The notes below the pieces were generated by a model. It made no database searches. It was not told the origin of the DNA and worked only from the letters and a program-made list of their open reading frames with translations. Made by a program: the position numbers and the translations under genes. Source: Streptomyces sp. V4I2 (lineage in GTDB: Bacteria > Actinomycetota > Actinomycetes > Streptomycetales > Streptomycetaceae). From it: a stretch of 64,000 nucleotides of DNA. Of the stretch, positions 1-7,830 are shown in pieces (the stretch's first letter is position 1; every line of letters starts with the position of its first letter). Where the stretch lies: assembly GCF_030817655.1 (NCBI RefSeq), contig NZ_JAUSZM010000003.1:9176001-9240000 (forward strand). Reading direction: 5' to 3'.

Positions 1-20
1 GGTCCCGGCGCCGGGCAGCG

Positions 21-57
21 GTCACGGCAGGGCGGCGGGTCACAGCAGGGCGGCGGG
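21..57. repeat. Tandem duplication of about 18 bp
   Basis: Two adjacent copies of an 18-19 base G/C-rich unit beginning GTCACGGCAGG and GTCACAGCAGG lie side by side, differing at one position. No gene is recognisable here; it is probably replication slippage in degraded DNA. Confidence 0.5.
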
Positions 58-106
58 TGCGGACCGCGGGGGCGCGGGACGGGGCGACGCGGGTGAACAC
101 CGCCGT

Positions 107-256
107 GTGCAGTGCAAGCAGGAGGGCGGCAACTGCGTCGAGGTGGCCGTCGGGCTCCCGGCGCCGTCCGAGTGTCTCCGTGTTCGACAGTCGATCAACA
201 GCCAGCGCTTCGAAGGGCTGCACGCCTACGACGGGCCGCCCGGGTCGTGTCAGTAG
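107..256 (+). pseudogene. DUF397-like fragment
   Basis: The frame from a GTG at 107 to the TAG at 254-256 encodes 49 residues containing GGNCVEVAVGLP followed by a VRQS-type segment. That resembles the core of the small DUF397 proteins of actinomycetes, which have a GGNCVEVA motif and then a VRDSKDP-like motif and usually sit beside helix-turn-helix regulators. The VRDSKDP part is degenerate, the conserved C-terminal part is missing, and no ribosome binding site or partner HTH gene is visible. I read it as a remnant. The rest of 257-600 holds no gene I can support. Confidence 0.4.
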
Positions 257-600
257 CGCCGGGGCGGGAACGATGACGACCGCGCAGCTCACGCCCGACT
301 GCTATGCCCCGGTCGGTGTCTCGCGGCTGGTTGAGAGGGACCCGTCGTCCACCGCTCCAACGGACTCGCCATCGACGGTCGGCAACCGGGCGACGGCCAA
401 CGGATCGAAGGTGCCACCCAGAGGTGGGCTCGAGGATGGTCGGCACACTTCCTGAGCTCGGGCGAAGGGCGAACAGGGCCCTTTCCAGGCCCGAGCGTCG
501 TGGCGCTTCATGCGACCACAGAATATTCGGCAGCAAAGTGGCCAGTTCCATTGACGTGCTCTTGGCCGAAACCTATCTTCCTGTCGAAGTTACGCACAGC

Positions 601-616
601 GTTCGACATATCGAAC
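601..616. promoter_or_regulatory. Perfect palindrome, probable operator
   Basis: GTTCGACATATCGAAC is a perfect 6-4-6 inverted repeat and is AT-richer than its surroundings. It lies 26 bases upstream of the GTG of the orphan signal-peptide ORF at 643 and about 290 bases upstream of the GH43 gene. The form fits a LacI- or GntR-type operator of a sugar-controlled secreted enzyme. No cognate regulator lies beside it. Confidence 0.5.
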
Positions 617-642
617 CCGATGGCCGTCAAAGGGGACAGCCC

Positions 643-780
643 GTGTACCGCACCTGTTACTGGTCCACTGTCGTGGCTCCTCTGCCGGCCCTGCTTGCTC
701 CACTCGTCACCCAGCCCGCCGCTGCGCTGTCCCCGGTCGCTGCCACGCTCAGGCGATCACTCTGGCCCCTCGCCTGTTGA
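643..780 (+). pseudogene. Orphan signal-peptide ORF, probable 5' remnant of a secreted enzyme gene
   Basis: A GTG preceded by AAGGGGA at a good distance opens a 45-residue frame ending in TGA at 778-780. The product starts VYRTCYWSTVVAPLPALLAP and goes on with a short Ala-rich stretch containing a PAAAL segment. This looks like an export signal with an Ala-x-Ala cleavage region, then about twenty unrelated residues. No mature domain follows. The most economical reading is the start of a former secreted glycosidase gene whose body was lost, leaving its promoter and signal peptide. It could instead be a short leader peptide of the GH43 gene at 906. Confidence 0.35.
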
Positions 781-905
781 CCGGCCCCACGCGACGTTTC
801 GCGTCACGCGACAGCAGCTGCTGTCCCGCAGCACAGCGACCGCGAGCTGCCCCTTCGAACCCACCTCCCCCGATCATGGAACCCGTAGTACGACAGGAGA
901 CGCAC

Positions 906-2339
906 ATGGCCAGGCTCCTCGGCCGGCTGGCGGCGATATTGGTCGCCGCCTGCCTACTCTTCACCTCCCAAGCCTTGACCACACCCGAGCGGGCCGCCGC
1001 CGCTGATCCGGGCTACCTGATGGTGCACTTCACGGGGGAGGGGTCGACCAATCAGCAGATGTACCTCTCGCACAGCACGGACGGCGTGAACTGGAACGAC
1101 CTCAACGGCGGCGGCATGGTCCTGCGCTCCACGGTCGGTACGAGGGGGGTGCGTGACCCCGCACTGGTGAGATCCCCCGACGGGAGCAAGTACTGGATCA
1201 TCGCGACCGACCTGTGCATCGGCTGCGGGCAGACGTGGAGCTCTTCCCAGACCGATGCCAGCCGCAACCTCGTGGTGTGGGAGTCCACGGACCTGGCCAC
1301 CTGGTCGCAGCCGCGGCTGCTCAACGTCGCCGGGGCGATCCCCGACGGCCGCAACGCGTGGGCGCCCGAGGCGATCTGGAACCCGGAGACCAACGACTAC
1401 GTCCTGTACTGGGCGACGAACGCCACCCTCAACGGCGTGCTGAAGCACCGCATCTACTACGCCCGCACCACCGACTTCCGCAGCATCACCACCCCCCAGC
1501 TCTACATCGACCGCGCCGGCACCCAGGGCATCATCGACACCCAGATCATCGAGACGCCGTCCGGCGTCGGCAACTACCGCTACGTGCGGGCCTCCGGCGA
1601 CGGCCAGATCACGCTCGAAGGCAGCAACTCGATCCTGGGGACGTGGACCAACCTCGGCAACCTCTCCGGCATCGGCCTCACCGGCTCCCAGGTCGAGGGC
1701 CCGATGTGGATGAAGTTCAACGGCAGCAACAAGTGGGCCCTCTACCTGGACCAGTACGCCACGGGCGGCGGGTACATGCCGGTCCTGACGACTGACCCGT
1801 CCAACCCCGCCGCCTACCAGAAGCAGGCATCGACGAGCTACAACATGGGCGGCACCAAGAAGCGCCACGGCTGGATCCTGAACATGACGGCCGCCGAGGA
1901 GAGCCGCGTGCTCGCACGCTGGCCCAACACCGCGGTCAACCGGCTCCAGTCGTTCAATTTCCAGGACCGGTACGTGCGGCACACCAACTTCGACGTGCGC
2001 ATCGACCCGAACGTCAGCCCCGTCGACGACTCCCAGTTCCGGCTGCGGACCGGCCTGGCGGGTACCGGCACCGTCTCCTTCGAGTCGGTGAACTTCCCCG
2101 GGTACTTCCTGCGGCATTCCGCATTCGACTTCCAGCTCGCCTACAACGACGGCACCACCGCGTTCGCCCAGGACGCCACCTTCCGCCAGGTCGCCGGACT
2201 CGCCGACGCGACATGGTCGTCGTTCCAGTCCTACAACTACCCCGACCGGTACATCCGCCACTACGCGTACCAACTCAAGCTCGAACCGATCACCACCGCG
2301 ACGGCGCGCAGCGACGCCACCTTCCGTGTGACGAGCTGA
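906..2339 (+). CDS. Secreted GH43-type glycoside hydrolase with C-terminal AbfB (CBM42) domain
   Basis: The 477-residue product starts at the ATG at 906, preceded by AGGAG. An N-terminal signal peptide (MARLLGRLAAILVAACLLF) ends in an AAAADP cleavage region, so the enzyme is exported. Residues about 35-335 form a five-bladed-propeller hydrolase of GH43 type: the motifs VRDPAL, WAPEAIW and VEGPMW carry the three acidic residues expected of this fold. Residues about 340-477 repeat a YVRH/FLRH/YIRH pattern typical of AbfB, the arabinose-binding CBM42 module. The likely role is hydrolysis of arabinose-containing plant polymers (arabinan or arabinoxylan); the exact bond cannot be read from sequence. 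The frame is open for 43 codons upstream, but those lack a signal peptide start. Confidence 0.88.
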   Translation: MARLLGRLAAILVAACLLFTSQALTTPERAAAADPGYLMVHFTGEGSTNQQMYLSHSTDGVNWNDLNGGGMVLRSTVGTRGVRDPALVRSPDGSKYWIIATDLCIGCGQTWSSSQTDASRNLVVWESTDLATWSQPRLLNVAGAIPDGRNAWAPEAIWNPETNDYVLYWATNATLNGVLKHRIYYARTTDFRSITTPQLYIDRAGTQGIIDTQIIETPSGVGNYRYVRASGDGQITLEGSNSILGTWTNLGNLSGIGLTGSQVEGPMWMKFNGSNKWALYLDQYATGGGYMPVLTTDPSNPAAYQKQASTSYNMGGTKKRHGWILNMTAAEESRVLARWPNTAVNRLQSFNFQDRYVRHTNFDVRIDPNVSPVDDSQFRLRTGLAGTGTVSFESVNFPGYFLRHSAFDFQLAYNDGTTAFAQDATFRQVAGLADATWSSFQSYNYPDRYIRHYAYQLKLEPITTATARSDATFRVTS

Positions 2340-2353
2340 CCCGCGCAGAACAA

Positions 2354-2423
2354 GGATGCCGGCGCCTGCACGGCGACCTCTCAACTGCCGCCCGCTCAGC
2401 TGACCGGGCCGGCGCCGGCATCC
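2354..2423. terminator. Inverted repeat with 13-bp perfect arms downstream of the GH43 gene
   Basis: GGATGCCGGCGCC at 2354-2366 is exactly complementary to 2411-2423, with a 44-base loop. It lies 15 bases after the GH43 stop and could act as its terminator. The long loop also allows an alternative reading as the edge of the decayed insertion sequence that follows. Confidence 0.4.
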
Positions 2424-2515
2424 CACCCACGAGTGGTTTCGTAAGCGAGAGCGAGCGACGGTGAAGACCTCTCGTTATTGTCCGGCGGTCGGACGAGGAC
2501 GGTGAAGACGCGGTA

Positions 2516-2746
2516 CTGCAGGCCACCCGCATCACCCTGTGTCTGCTGGCCCAGCGAATCGGGCAGCTCGGCGAGCAGATACAGGCCTGGGCAGTGAGGC
2601 GTCCTTCGCCGCGCTGTGCGGGGTCAGCCCTGTCGGGCGTTCCTCGGGCAGCCGGCAGGACCGTCGCCTCAACCGTGGCGGCGACCGGCAGGCCAACGCC
2701 GCCCTGACCAGATCGTGCAGACTCGCCTGCGCTTCGACCCGCACAC
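2516..2746 (+). mobile_element. Remnant of an IS110-family transposase gene
   Basis: Translation from 2516 gives LQATRITLCLLAQRIGQL, and after a gap a second frame gives EASFAALCGVSPVGRSSGSR and RLNRGGDRQANAAL. A third frame then continues IVQTRLRFDPHT. These blocks occur in this order in the C-terminal Transposase_20 half of IS110/IS116/IS902 transposases. An internal deletion separates the first two blocks and a frameshift the last two. The N-terminal DEDD catalytic domain and the extreme C-terminus are absent, so it cannot encode an active transposase. The remainder of 2424-2988 shows no gene; the last part must carry the panD promoter. Confidence 0.75.
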
Positions 2747-2988
2747 GGTCGGATGGTCGAGCCCTGCTGTGGCGATCGTCACGAGGGTCTTCGGGGGGCC
2801 GCTGCGTACGCTGTTCGTGGCCGTTCGTGAGGGACACCCCGGGGGCGTGAGGATGACCCCGGGTGCCCCTCCCAACATCTGATGAACCGTCAGAAATGTC
2901 AGCGACCATGCGACTCGCTGTAAGGTGTGGAAATAGCCCTTGACCTGCAAAAACGCAGGCAGGGAGCCTACTTTTCGGGAGTATCTCG

Positions 2989-3408
2989 ATGCTGCGCACC
3001 ATGTTCAAGTCCAAGATCCATCGCGCCACCGTCACCCAGGCCGACCTGCACTACGTGGGATCGGTGACCATCGACGCCGACCTGCTCGACGCCGCCGACC
3101 TGCTGCCCGGCGAACTCGTGCACATCGTCGACATCACCAACGGCGCCCGGCTCGAGACGTACGTCATCGAGGGCGAGCGCGGGTCGGGTGTCGTCGGGAT
3201 CAACGGAGCGGCCGCCCACCTCGTCCACCCCGGCGATCTGGCGATCATCATCAGTTACGCTCAGGTGACCGACGCCGAGGCGCGGGCACTCGAACCCCGG
3301 GTCGTGCACGTGGACCGCGACAACCGCGTCGTGGCCCTGGGGGCCGACCCGTCCGAGCCGGTGCCGGGCTCGGACCAGGAGCGCAGCCCGCAGGCCGTGG
3401 TGGTCTGA
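2989..3408 (+). CDS. panD: Aspartate 1-decarboxylase
   Basis: PanD makes beta-alanine from L-aspartate for pantothenate and coenzyme A synthesis in the cytoplasm. The 139-residue product begins MLRTMFKSKIHRATVTQADL and has the self-cleavage site YVGS with Gly24-Ser25, at the usual position for pyruvoyl formation. Other family signatures are the HIVDITNGARLETYVIEGE region and GAAAHLVHPGD. The C-terminal 20 residues are a non-conserved tail. An alternative start is the Met at codon 5. It is followed 39 bases later by a small acetyltransferase gene on the same strand. PanD in other bacteria is matured by a separate GNAT (PanZ/PanM); the neighbour here is a different GNAT-like type, so that link is only a thought. 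Confidence 0.95.
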   Translation: MLRTMFKSKIHRATVTQADLHYVGSVTIDADLLDAADLLPGELVHIVDITNGARLETYVIEGERGSGVVGINGAAAHLVHPGDLAIIISYAQVTDAEARALEPRVVHVDRDNRVVALGADPSEPVPGSDQERSPQAVVV

Positions 3409-3447
3409 CCCCCGACTTTCGACGATCTTCGGACCAGGAGCGTGCCC

Positions 3448-3798
3448 ATGAGCGACATCGAGATCCGCGACGACCGGGCGGCGGGCCGCCTGGAGGCGAT
3501 CGGCGGCGGTTCGGGTGAAGTGGTCGGCCACATCGAGTACTTCGTCCTTGAGTCGCCCGAGGGCGCGCTCGTCCCGGTCCACACGATCGTCGAACCGGCC
3601 CACGAGGGGAAGGGCATCGCGGGCTCCCTGGCCCGTGAGCTGTACGCCACGGCGAAGCGCGAGGGCATCGTCGTCGCCCCGCTGTGCCCGTACGTCGTCA
3701 AGTGGGCCGAACGCCACCCCGACGAGGCTCCGCCGGCCGCCCCGGAACTGCTGCGGGCGGCGAAGCAGTGGCTGGTCGCGCATCCGGGCCGGTTCTGA
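3448..3798 (+). CDS. Small GNAT-fold N-acetyltransferase (YjdJ/COG2388 type)
   Basis: The ATG at 3448 lies seven bases after an AGGAG and is preferred over the in-frame GTG at 3442, which would sit directly on it. The 116-residue product has the compact fold of the COG2388 acetyltransferases: VGHIEYFV strand, the substrate loop VPVHTIVEP, then the acetyl-CoA pyrophosphate loop EGKGIAGSLARELY and the late segment VAPLCPYVVKWAERHPD. These short GNATs lack the first strands of the full domain. The acceptor is unknown. It probably shares the panD transcript. Confidence 0.8.
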   Translation: MSDIEIRDDRAAGRLEAIGGGSGEVVGHIEYFVLESPEGALVPVHTIVEPAHEGKGIAGSLARELYATAKREGIVVAPLCPYVVKWAERHPDEAPPAAPELLRAAKQWLVAHPGRF

Positions 3799-3828
3799 GC
3801 GACCGTCCGGGCCGGTCCTGAGCGACGC
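3784..3828. repeat. Short tandem duplication across a stop codon
   Basis: A 22-23 base unit of the form CCGGGCCGGTTCTGAGCGAC, containing the stop codon of the acetyltransferase gene, is repeated immediately downstream with one mismatch. It looks like a simple slippage duplication with no obvious function. Confidence 0.55.
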
Positions 3829-4036
3829 GGTCCGACCACTCCGGTTGATCGTCCTCGCCGGACCGGTCGCGACACCGCCGACGCCGTCCCGCCCTCGGCG
3901 AGGACGTACGCGGGGCGCACGCCCGCAGACCCACCCGGCTCAGCCCCTTCACGCGGCGGGGTGAGTGGTGGCGCTGCCGTCGGGTACGCGGGGGAGTAGT
4001 CCAGAGCCGATGTCGACCGACTGGCCGGAGGACGCC

Positions 4037-4285
4037 ATGACCAACCCGTACCCCGATCCCGTCCACCCGGACCCCACGCCGGGTCCCGGGCCGGGGCCCA
4101 CACCCGGCCCGGACCCCCAGCCCCCGCAGCCGGGCCCGACTCCGACGCCGCCCCCGCCGGGTCCGACCCCGACGCCACCCGCGCCCGGCCCCACCCCGAA
4201 CCCGACCCCGGAGCCCTCTCCGTCCCCGATCCCCCCGGGCCCGGAGCCGGTTCCGAACCCGGAGCCGGGACCGCCCCTGTCCTGA
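4037..4285 (+). CDS. Small proline-rich repeat protein of unknown function
   Basis: From the ATG at 4037, with GGAGG five bases before it, an 82-residue protein is encoded that begins MTNPYPDPVHPDP and is almost entirely Pro-Gly-Thr repeats of the PGPTPTPP type. There is no signal peptide and no membrane segment. Such sequences are extended and disordered. An in-frame ATG at 4010 is possible. The opposite strand is also open because the composition is so biased, so the gene itself is uncertain, but the ribosome binding site and position ahead of a gnd terminator favour this strand. Confidence 0.5.
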   Translation: MTNPYPDPVHPDPTPGPGPGPTPGPDPQPPQPGPTPTPPPPGPTPTPPAPGPTPNPTPEPSPSPIPPGPEPVPNPEPGPPLS

Positions 4286-4318
4286 GCCGGCACCGCCGGT
4301 CCCAGGGCCCCGACGCAC

Positions 4319-4360
4319 AAAAAAACGGCGGTGGACGGCCACCGGGCCGCCCACGCCGTT
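4319..4360 (-). terminator. Rho-independent terminator of gnd
   Basis: On the minus strand, 24 bases after the gnd stop, an AACGGC-GTGG stem pairs with CCAC-GCCGTT around a G/C-rich loop, and seven T residues follow (seven A residues at 4319-4325 on the plus strand). A U-tract of this kind is uncommon in Streptomyces and makes the call firm. Confidence 0.85.
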
Positions 4361-4384
4361 CGTCGAACCTCCGTACCGCGTCTC

Positions 4385-5824
4385 CTACTCGGAGACCTCC
4401 GACCGGTCCCCGCCCCACAGCGTGTGGAACGACCCGTCCCGGTCGGTCCGCCGGTAGGTGTGCGCACCGAAGAAGTCCCGCTGTCCCTGCGTGAGCGCCG
4501 CGGGCAGCCGCTCCGCGCGCAGGGCGTCGTAGTAGGCGAGGGCCGCCGCGAAGCCCGGCGTCGGGACGCCCTGGCGGGTCGCGGCGATGATGACCTCACG
4601 CCAGTCGTCCTGGGCCGCCGCGATCTCCTGCGCGAACGTCTCGTCGGACAGCAGGCTCGGCAGGTCGGCCCGGGCGTCGTACGCCGCACGGATCCGGTCC
4701 AGGAAGGCCGCGCGGATGATGCAGCCGCCCCGCCAGAGCGCGGAAACGGCACCGAGGTCGATGTCCCAGCCGTACTCCTCGCTGCCCGCGGCGATCTCGT
4801 GGAAGCCCTGCGTGTACGACACGATCTTCGAGGCGTACAGCGCCTGCTCCACGCGGTCCGCGAAGGCCCCCGCCTCGGACTCGCTCAGCGGCGACGCCTT
4901 CGGCCCGGCGAGCCCCCGCGAGGCCTGCCGCAGCGCGGCGTGCCCGGAGAGCGAGCGGGCGAAGACCGCCTCCGCGATGCCGGAGACCGGGACGCCGAGG
5001 TCGAGGGCGATCTGGACGGTCCAGCGTCCGGTGCCCTTCTGCTCGGCCTCGTCCACCACCACGTCCACGAAGGGCTTGCCGGTCGCCGCGTCCACGTGCG
5101 ACAGCACCTCGGCGGTGATCTCGATCAGGTAGGAGTCGAGCCGCCCGGTGTTCCACGTGCGGAAGATGTCGGCGATCTGCGCGGGCTCGTATCCGGCGAC
5201 GTCGCGCAGCAGTTGGTACGCCTCGCCGATCAGCTGCATGTCGGCGTACTCGATGCCGTTGTGCACCATCTTCACGAAGTGCCCGGCGCCGTCCGGACCC
5301 ACGTGCGTCACGCACGGCGCCCCGTCCGCCGCCTTCGCGGAGATCTTCTCCAGCATCGGACCGAGCGAGTCGTACGACTCCTTCGAGCCGCCCGGCATGA
5401 TGCTCGGCCCGTGCAGCGCGCCCTCCTCGCCGCCGGAGACGCCCGTGCCGACGAAGTGGATGCCCTGCTCGCGCAGTGCGCGCTCCCGGCGCCGGGTGTC
5501 CGCGAAGTGCGCGTTGCCGCCGTCGATGATCATGTCGCCGGGCTCCAGGAGCGGGGCGAACTCCTCGATCACCGCGTCGGTCGGCTCCCCGGCCTTCACC
5601 ATGACGACCAGCCGCCGCGGCCGCTCGAGCGCCGCCACGAAGTCCTTGGCGGTCTCGGCCGCAACGAAGTCGCCCTCGCTCCCGAACTCCTCCACCAGCG
5701 CGTGCGTACGCGACGCCGTCCGGTTGTGCACAGCGACCGTGTAGCCGTTGCGCGCGAAGTTTCGGGCGAGGTTGCGGCCCATGACCGCGAGTCCGGTGAC
5801 GCCGATCTGGGCTGAAGTGCTCAT
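4385..5824 (-). CDS. gnd: 6-phosphogluconate dehydrogenase, decarboxylating
   Basis: Gnd oxidises 6-phosphogluconate to ribulose 5-phosphate and CO2 with NADP+, the last oxidative step of the pentose phosphate pathway. The 479-residue length is that of the long (E. coli/mammalian) form. Visible are the Rossmann start IGVTGLAVMGRNLARNFARNG, the nucleotide segment VHNRT, the substrate signature FVGTGVSGGEEGALHGPSIMPGG, HFVKMVHNGIEYADMQL with the catalytic Lys, and the C-terminal FFGAHTYRR tail. The start at 5824 (MSTSAQIG) is chosen because the Rossmann strand begins directly after it; a Met five codons upstream is possible. It is transcribed alone and ends at a strong terminator. Confidence 0.96.
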   Translation of the reverse strand: MSTSAQIGVTGLAVMGRNLARNFARNGYTVAVHNRTASRTHALVEEFGSEGDFVAAETAKDFVAALERPRRLVVMVKAGEPTDAVIEEFAPLLEPGDMIIDGGNAHFADTRRRERALREQGIHFVGTGVSGGEEGALHGPSIMPGGSKESYDSLGPMLEKISAKAADGAPCVTHVGPDGAGHFVKMVHNGIEYADMQLIGEAYQLLRDVAGYEPAQIADIFRTWNTGRLDSYLIEITAEVLSHVDAATGKPFVDVVVDEAEQKGTGRWTVQIALDLGVPVSGIAEAVFARSLSGHAALRQASRGLAGPKASPLSESEAGAFADRVEQALYASKIVSYTQGFHEIAAGSEEYGWDIDLGAVSALWRGGCIIRAAFLDRIRAAYDARADLPSLLSDETFAQEIAAAQDDWREVIIAATRQGVPTPGFAAALAYYDALRAERLPAALTQGQRDFFGAHTYRRTDRDGSFHTLWGGDRSEVSE

Positions 5825-5979
5825 ACGGTTGGCTCCCATGTAAGTCCGGAAATCAGTGGTGCCGGTCGTGCGCACCCAATACTGCCCCTCGGCCATCCTG
5901 ACGCGCCCGCCCACCGATCGCACATCCGGGGTGTTTTCCGGAGGCGCGTACGCAGATACGTGTCAGGATCCTTTGTGGC

Positions 5980-7830
5980 TCAGTGAAGCAGGTAATCCGG
6001 CAGTACGAAGGAGCCCCTGCGGGGCAGTGGATGACCGCGGGACACGCCGAGCACGAGCCGGGCCAGACGTTCGACCTCGCTCACGTAGTGCTTGGGCGAG
6101 GACACCCCGCGGAAGTCGACCTGCGGTTCTGTGGAGACGAACGGAGAGCGGTCCGTGTCACCCAGCAGTACGGTGACCACGCGTTTCCTGCCCAGCGCCG
6201 TGGTGTACTCCTGCGTTGCCGACGTCGACCGCATCCAGTGCGGACTCACCACCGGGACAAGCACGTCGGAGTTGGCCAGAGCGTCCTGAAGCCGAGAGGC
6301 CCAGTGATCGCCAAGGGCGAGGTGCCACTGGTCCACCCACACGCGCAGACCCAGTCGCTGGAGGTTCTCGGCGAGGGCCAGCGCCCAGTCCTGGTCTGCG
6401 TGGGCATAGGAGACGAAGACGTCGAAGCGCTCGACAGGACTGTGCCCCGGTGCACTGAACTCGACCGGCCCGGGCCCGTTGTGCAGTTGGGCGGCGATGG
6501 CACGAGCGGCTTGGGGCAGTGTGCCGTTCTCCAGATTGAAGGCCTGCAGGGTCCGGGCGACGTGGGGCAGCGTGGCGAGCGCCTCGGAGGAGGTCACCAC
6601 GGGCAGCGTGAGTCGCTCGGTGACCGAACTGACCGAATGGCGCAGAAAATACATGATGTCCTGCTCTTGCTCGACCGGGGGGTGTTCGTCCGCGAGCATG
6701 ACCAAGTGGCGGCACTCGTCCATGAATAGCTGTCGCATCTCCGGAGAGGGCGGAACGTCCGGTCCGTCGATCCGCCCCGGCATCGTCGTCACACCGTTCT
6801 CGTTCAGCAACGGAATGATGTCCCGGGCCAGCTTCTGGGTCGTCCGGCTGTAGCTGATGAAGACGTCCGCCTCGTACGTCCGCCGTGCTGCCTGCACCGC
6901 GCTGTCGACGTAGGAGTCACGGTTCTCGATCAACAGACGTCCGTCTTCCAGGCGACGGGCGAGGAGCGCGGCGAGCGAAGCGATGCTGTAGGTGACCTGC
7001 TCGGGGTTGCGATGGCTTTCGGTGAGGGCGGGAAGCGACTCACCGAAGGACCAGATCGGGAAGTAGGGGATGGTGATCCGCTGCAGCAGTTCGGCCGCAG
7101 TGCTTCCCCGCGGAGCCCAGTCTCTGAGCCGCGGTTCCATCCGCTCGGCCAGCGTCCGGCGCCAGGTCTCGCCCTGTTCGTACTCGGGCTGTGCGTCGAA
7201 CCTGCTCAGCAGCGGCACGGTCAGCAGCCGCGGCCGGTCGTAGGGGAGACCGTCCCTGGCCTTCATGGCGCGGTCGACGATGTCCAGGACGCCGTCCACG
7301 TTCTGCTGGTTCGCGGTGAAGGCGAAGACGAGCACGTCGGGGACCTGCGCGGTGCAGATACCTCCGGAGTCGGTGATGCCGGTGCGGCTGTCGACGAGGA
7401 CGACGTCGTAGTGGTTCATCCACTCCGCCCGCCACGATTCGAGGGTCTCCCCGAAATCGTGGTCGGCGTACAGGTTCTCCCAGTCGACTTCCTGAAGGCG
7501 GGAAATGTAGGTCTCGTCCTGTCTGCCGGCCGGGATCAGATCCAGCCTTACGCCTTTGGGGAGGCTGACCGCGGTGCGATGCTCCATGGCGAGGGACGGG
7601 CGGACGGGTGCGTCGCGGGCCTCCTCGACCATTTCCAACAGCCCTGTCCGAGGCGAGGACTCCAGGTAAGGGTCGAAGAAGTACGAGAGTCCCGGCGCCT
7701 CGAGATCCCAGTCGACGCACAGCACCCGATAACCCCAACGAGCCAGCAGCACCGCCGTGTTGGCGAGAGCGAAGCTGCGGCCCACGCCACCCTTGTACGA
7801 GTAGAACGTGACGATCTGACCGGTCTCCAT
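5980..7830 (-). CDS. KGGVGR-type P-loop ATPase fused to two TIR-like domains
   Basis: The 616-residue product has three parts. Residues 1-310 are a MinD/ParA-like ATPase of the KGGVGR variant: the deviant Walker A is YSYKGGVGRS at 10-19, followed by CVDWDLEAPG at 38-47 and VLVDSRTGITDSGG at 144-157. Residues about 321-430 start ADVFISYSRT and look like a degenerate TIR domain. Residues about 468-590 start FDVFVSYAHADQDW and are a clearer TIR domain, whose Glu541 (TQEY) aligns with the NADase glutamate of TIR enzymes. It overlaps the upstream TIR gene as TGATG, so the two are translationally coupled. KGGVGR ATPases with TIR partners are reported from actinobacterial conflict-type systems. A role as ATP-gated NAD hydrolysis in defence is my inference. 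Base composition is visibly less G/C-biased than its neighbours. Confidence 0.85.
   Translation of the reverse strand: METGQIVTFYSYKGGVGRSFALANTAVLLARWGYRVLCVDWDLEAPGLSYFFDPYLESSPRTGLLEMVEEARDAPVRPSLAMEHRTAVSLPKGVRLDLIPAGRQDETYISRLQEVDWENLYADHDFGETLESWRAEWMNHYDVVLVDSRTGITDSGGICTAQVPDVLVFAFTANQQNVDGVLDIVDRAMKARDGLPYDRPRLLTVPLLSRFDAQPEYEQGETWRRTLAERMEPRLRDWAPRGSTAAELLQRITIPYFPIWSFGESLPALTESHRNPEQVTYSIASLAALLARRLEDGRLLIENRDSYVDSAVQAARRTYEADVFISYSRTTQKLARDIIPLLNENGVTTMPGRIDGPDVPPSPEMRQLFMDECRHLVMLADEHPPVEQEQDIMYFLRHSVSSVTERLTLPVVTSSEALATLPHVARTLQAFNLENGTLPQAARAIAAQLHNGPGPVEFSAPGHSPVERFDVFVSYAHADQDWALALAENLQRLGLRVWVDQWHLALGDHWASRLQDALANSDVLVPVVSPHWMRSTSATQEYTTALGRKRVVTVLLGDTDRSPFVSTEPQVDFRGVSSPKHYVSEVERLARLVLGVSRGHPLPRRGSFVLPDYLLH

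Noticed and set aside
954..2426. A 490-codon minus-strand frame over the GH43 gene
   Set aside because: No recognisable motif, and the plus strand carries a signal peptide, catalytic motifs and a CBM42 domain.
4037..4285. CRISPR-like short repeats
   Set aside because: The periodicity comes from Pro-Thr and Pro-Gly codons; there are no spacers of constant length. The same holds for 54530-54780.
3949..4752. Glycine-rich minus-strand ORF over the proline-rich gene
   Set aside because: It is the antisense of Pro codons, runs into gnd and crosses the gnd terminator.
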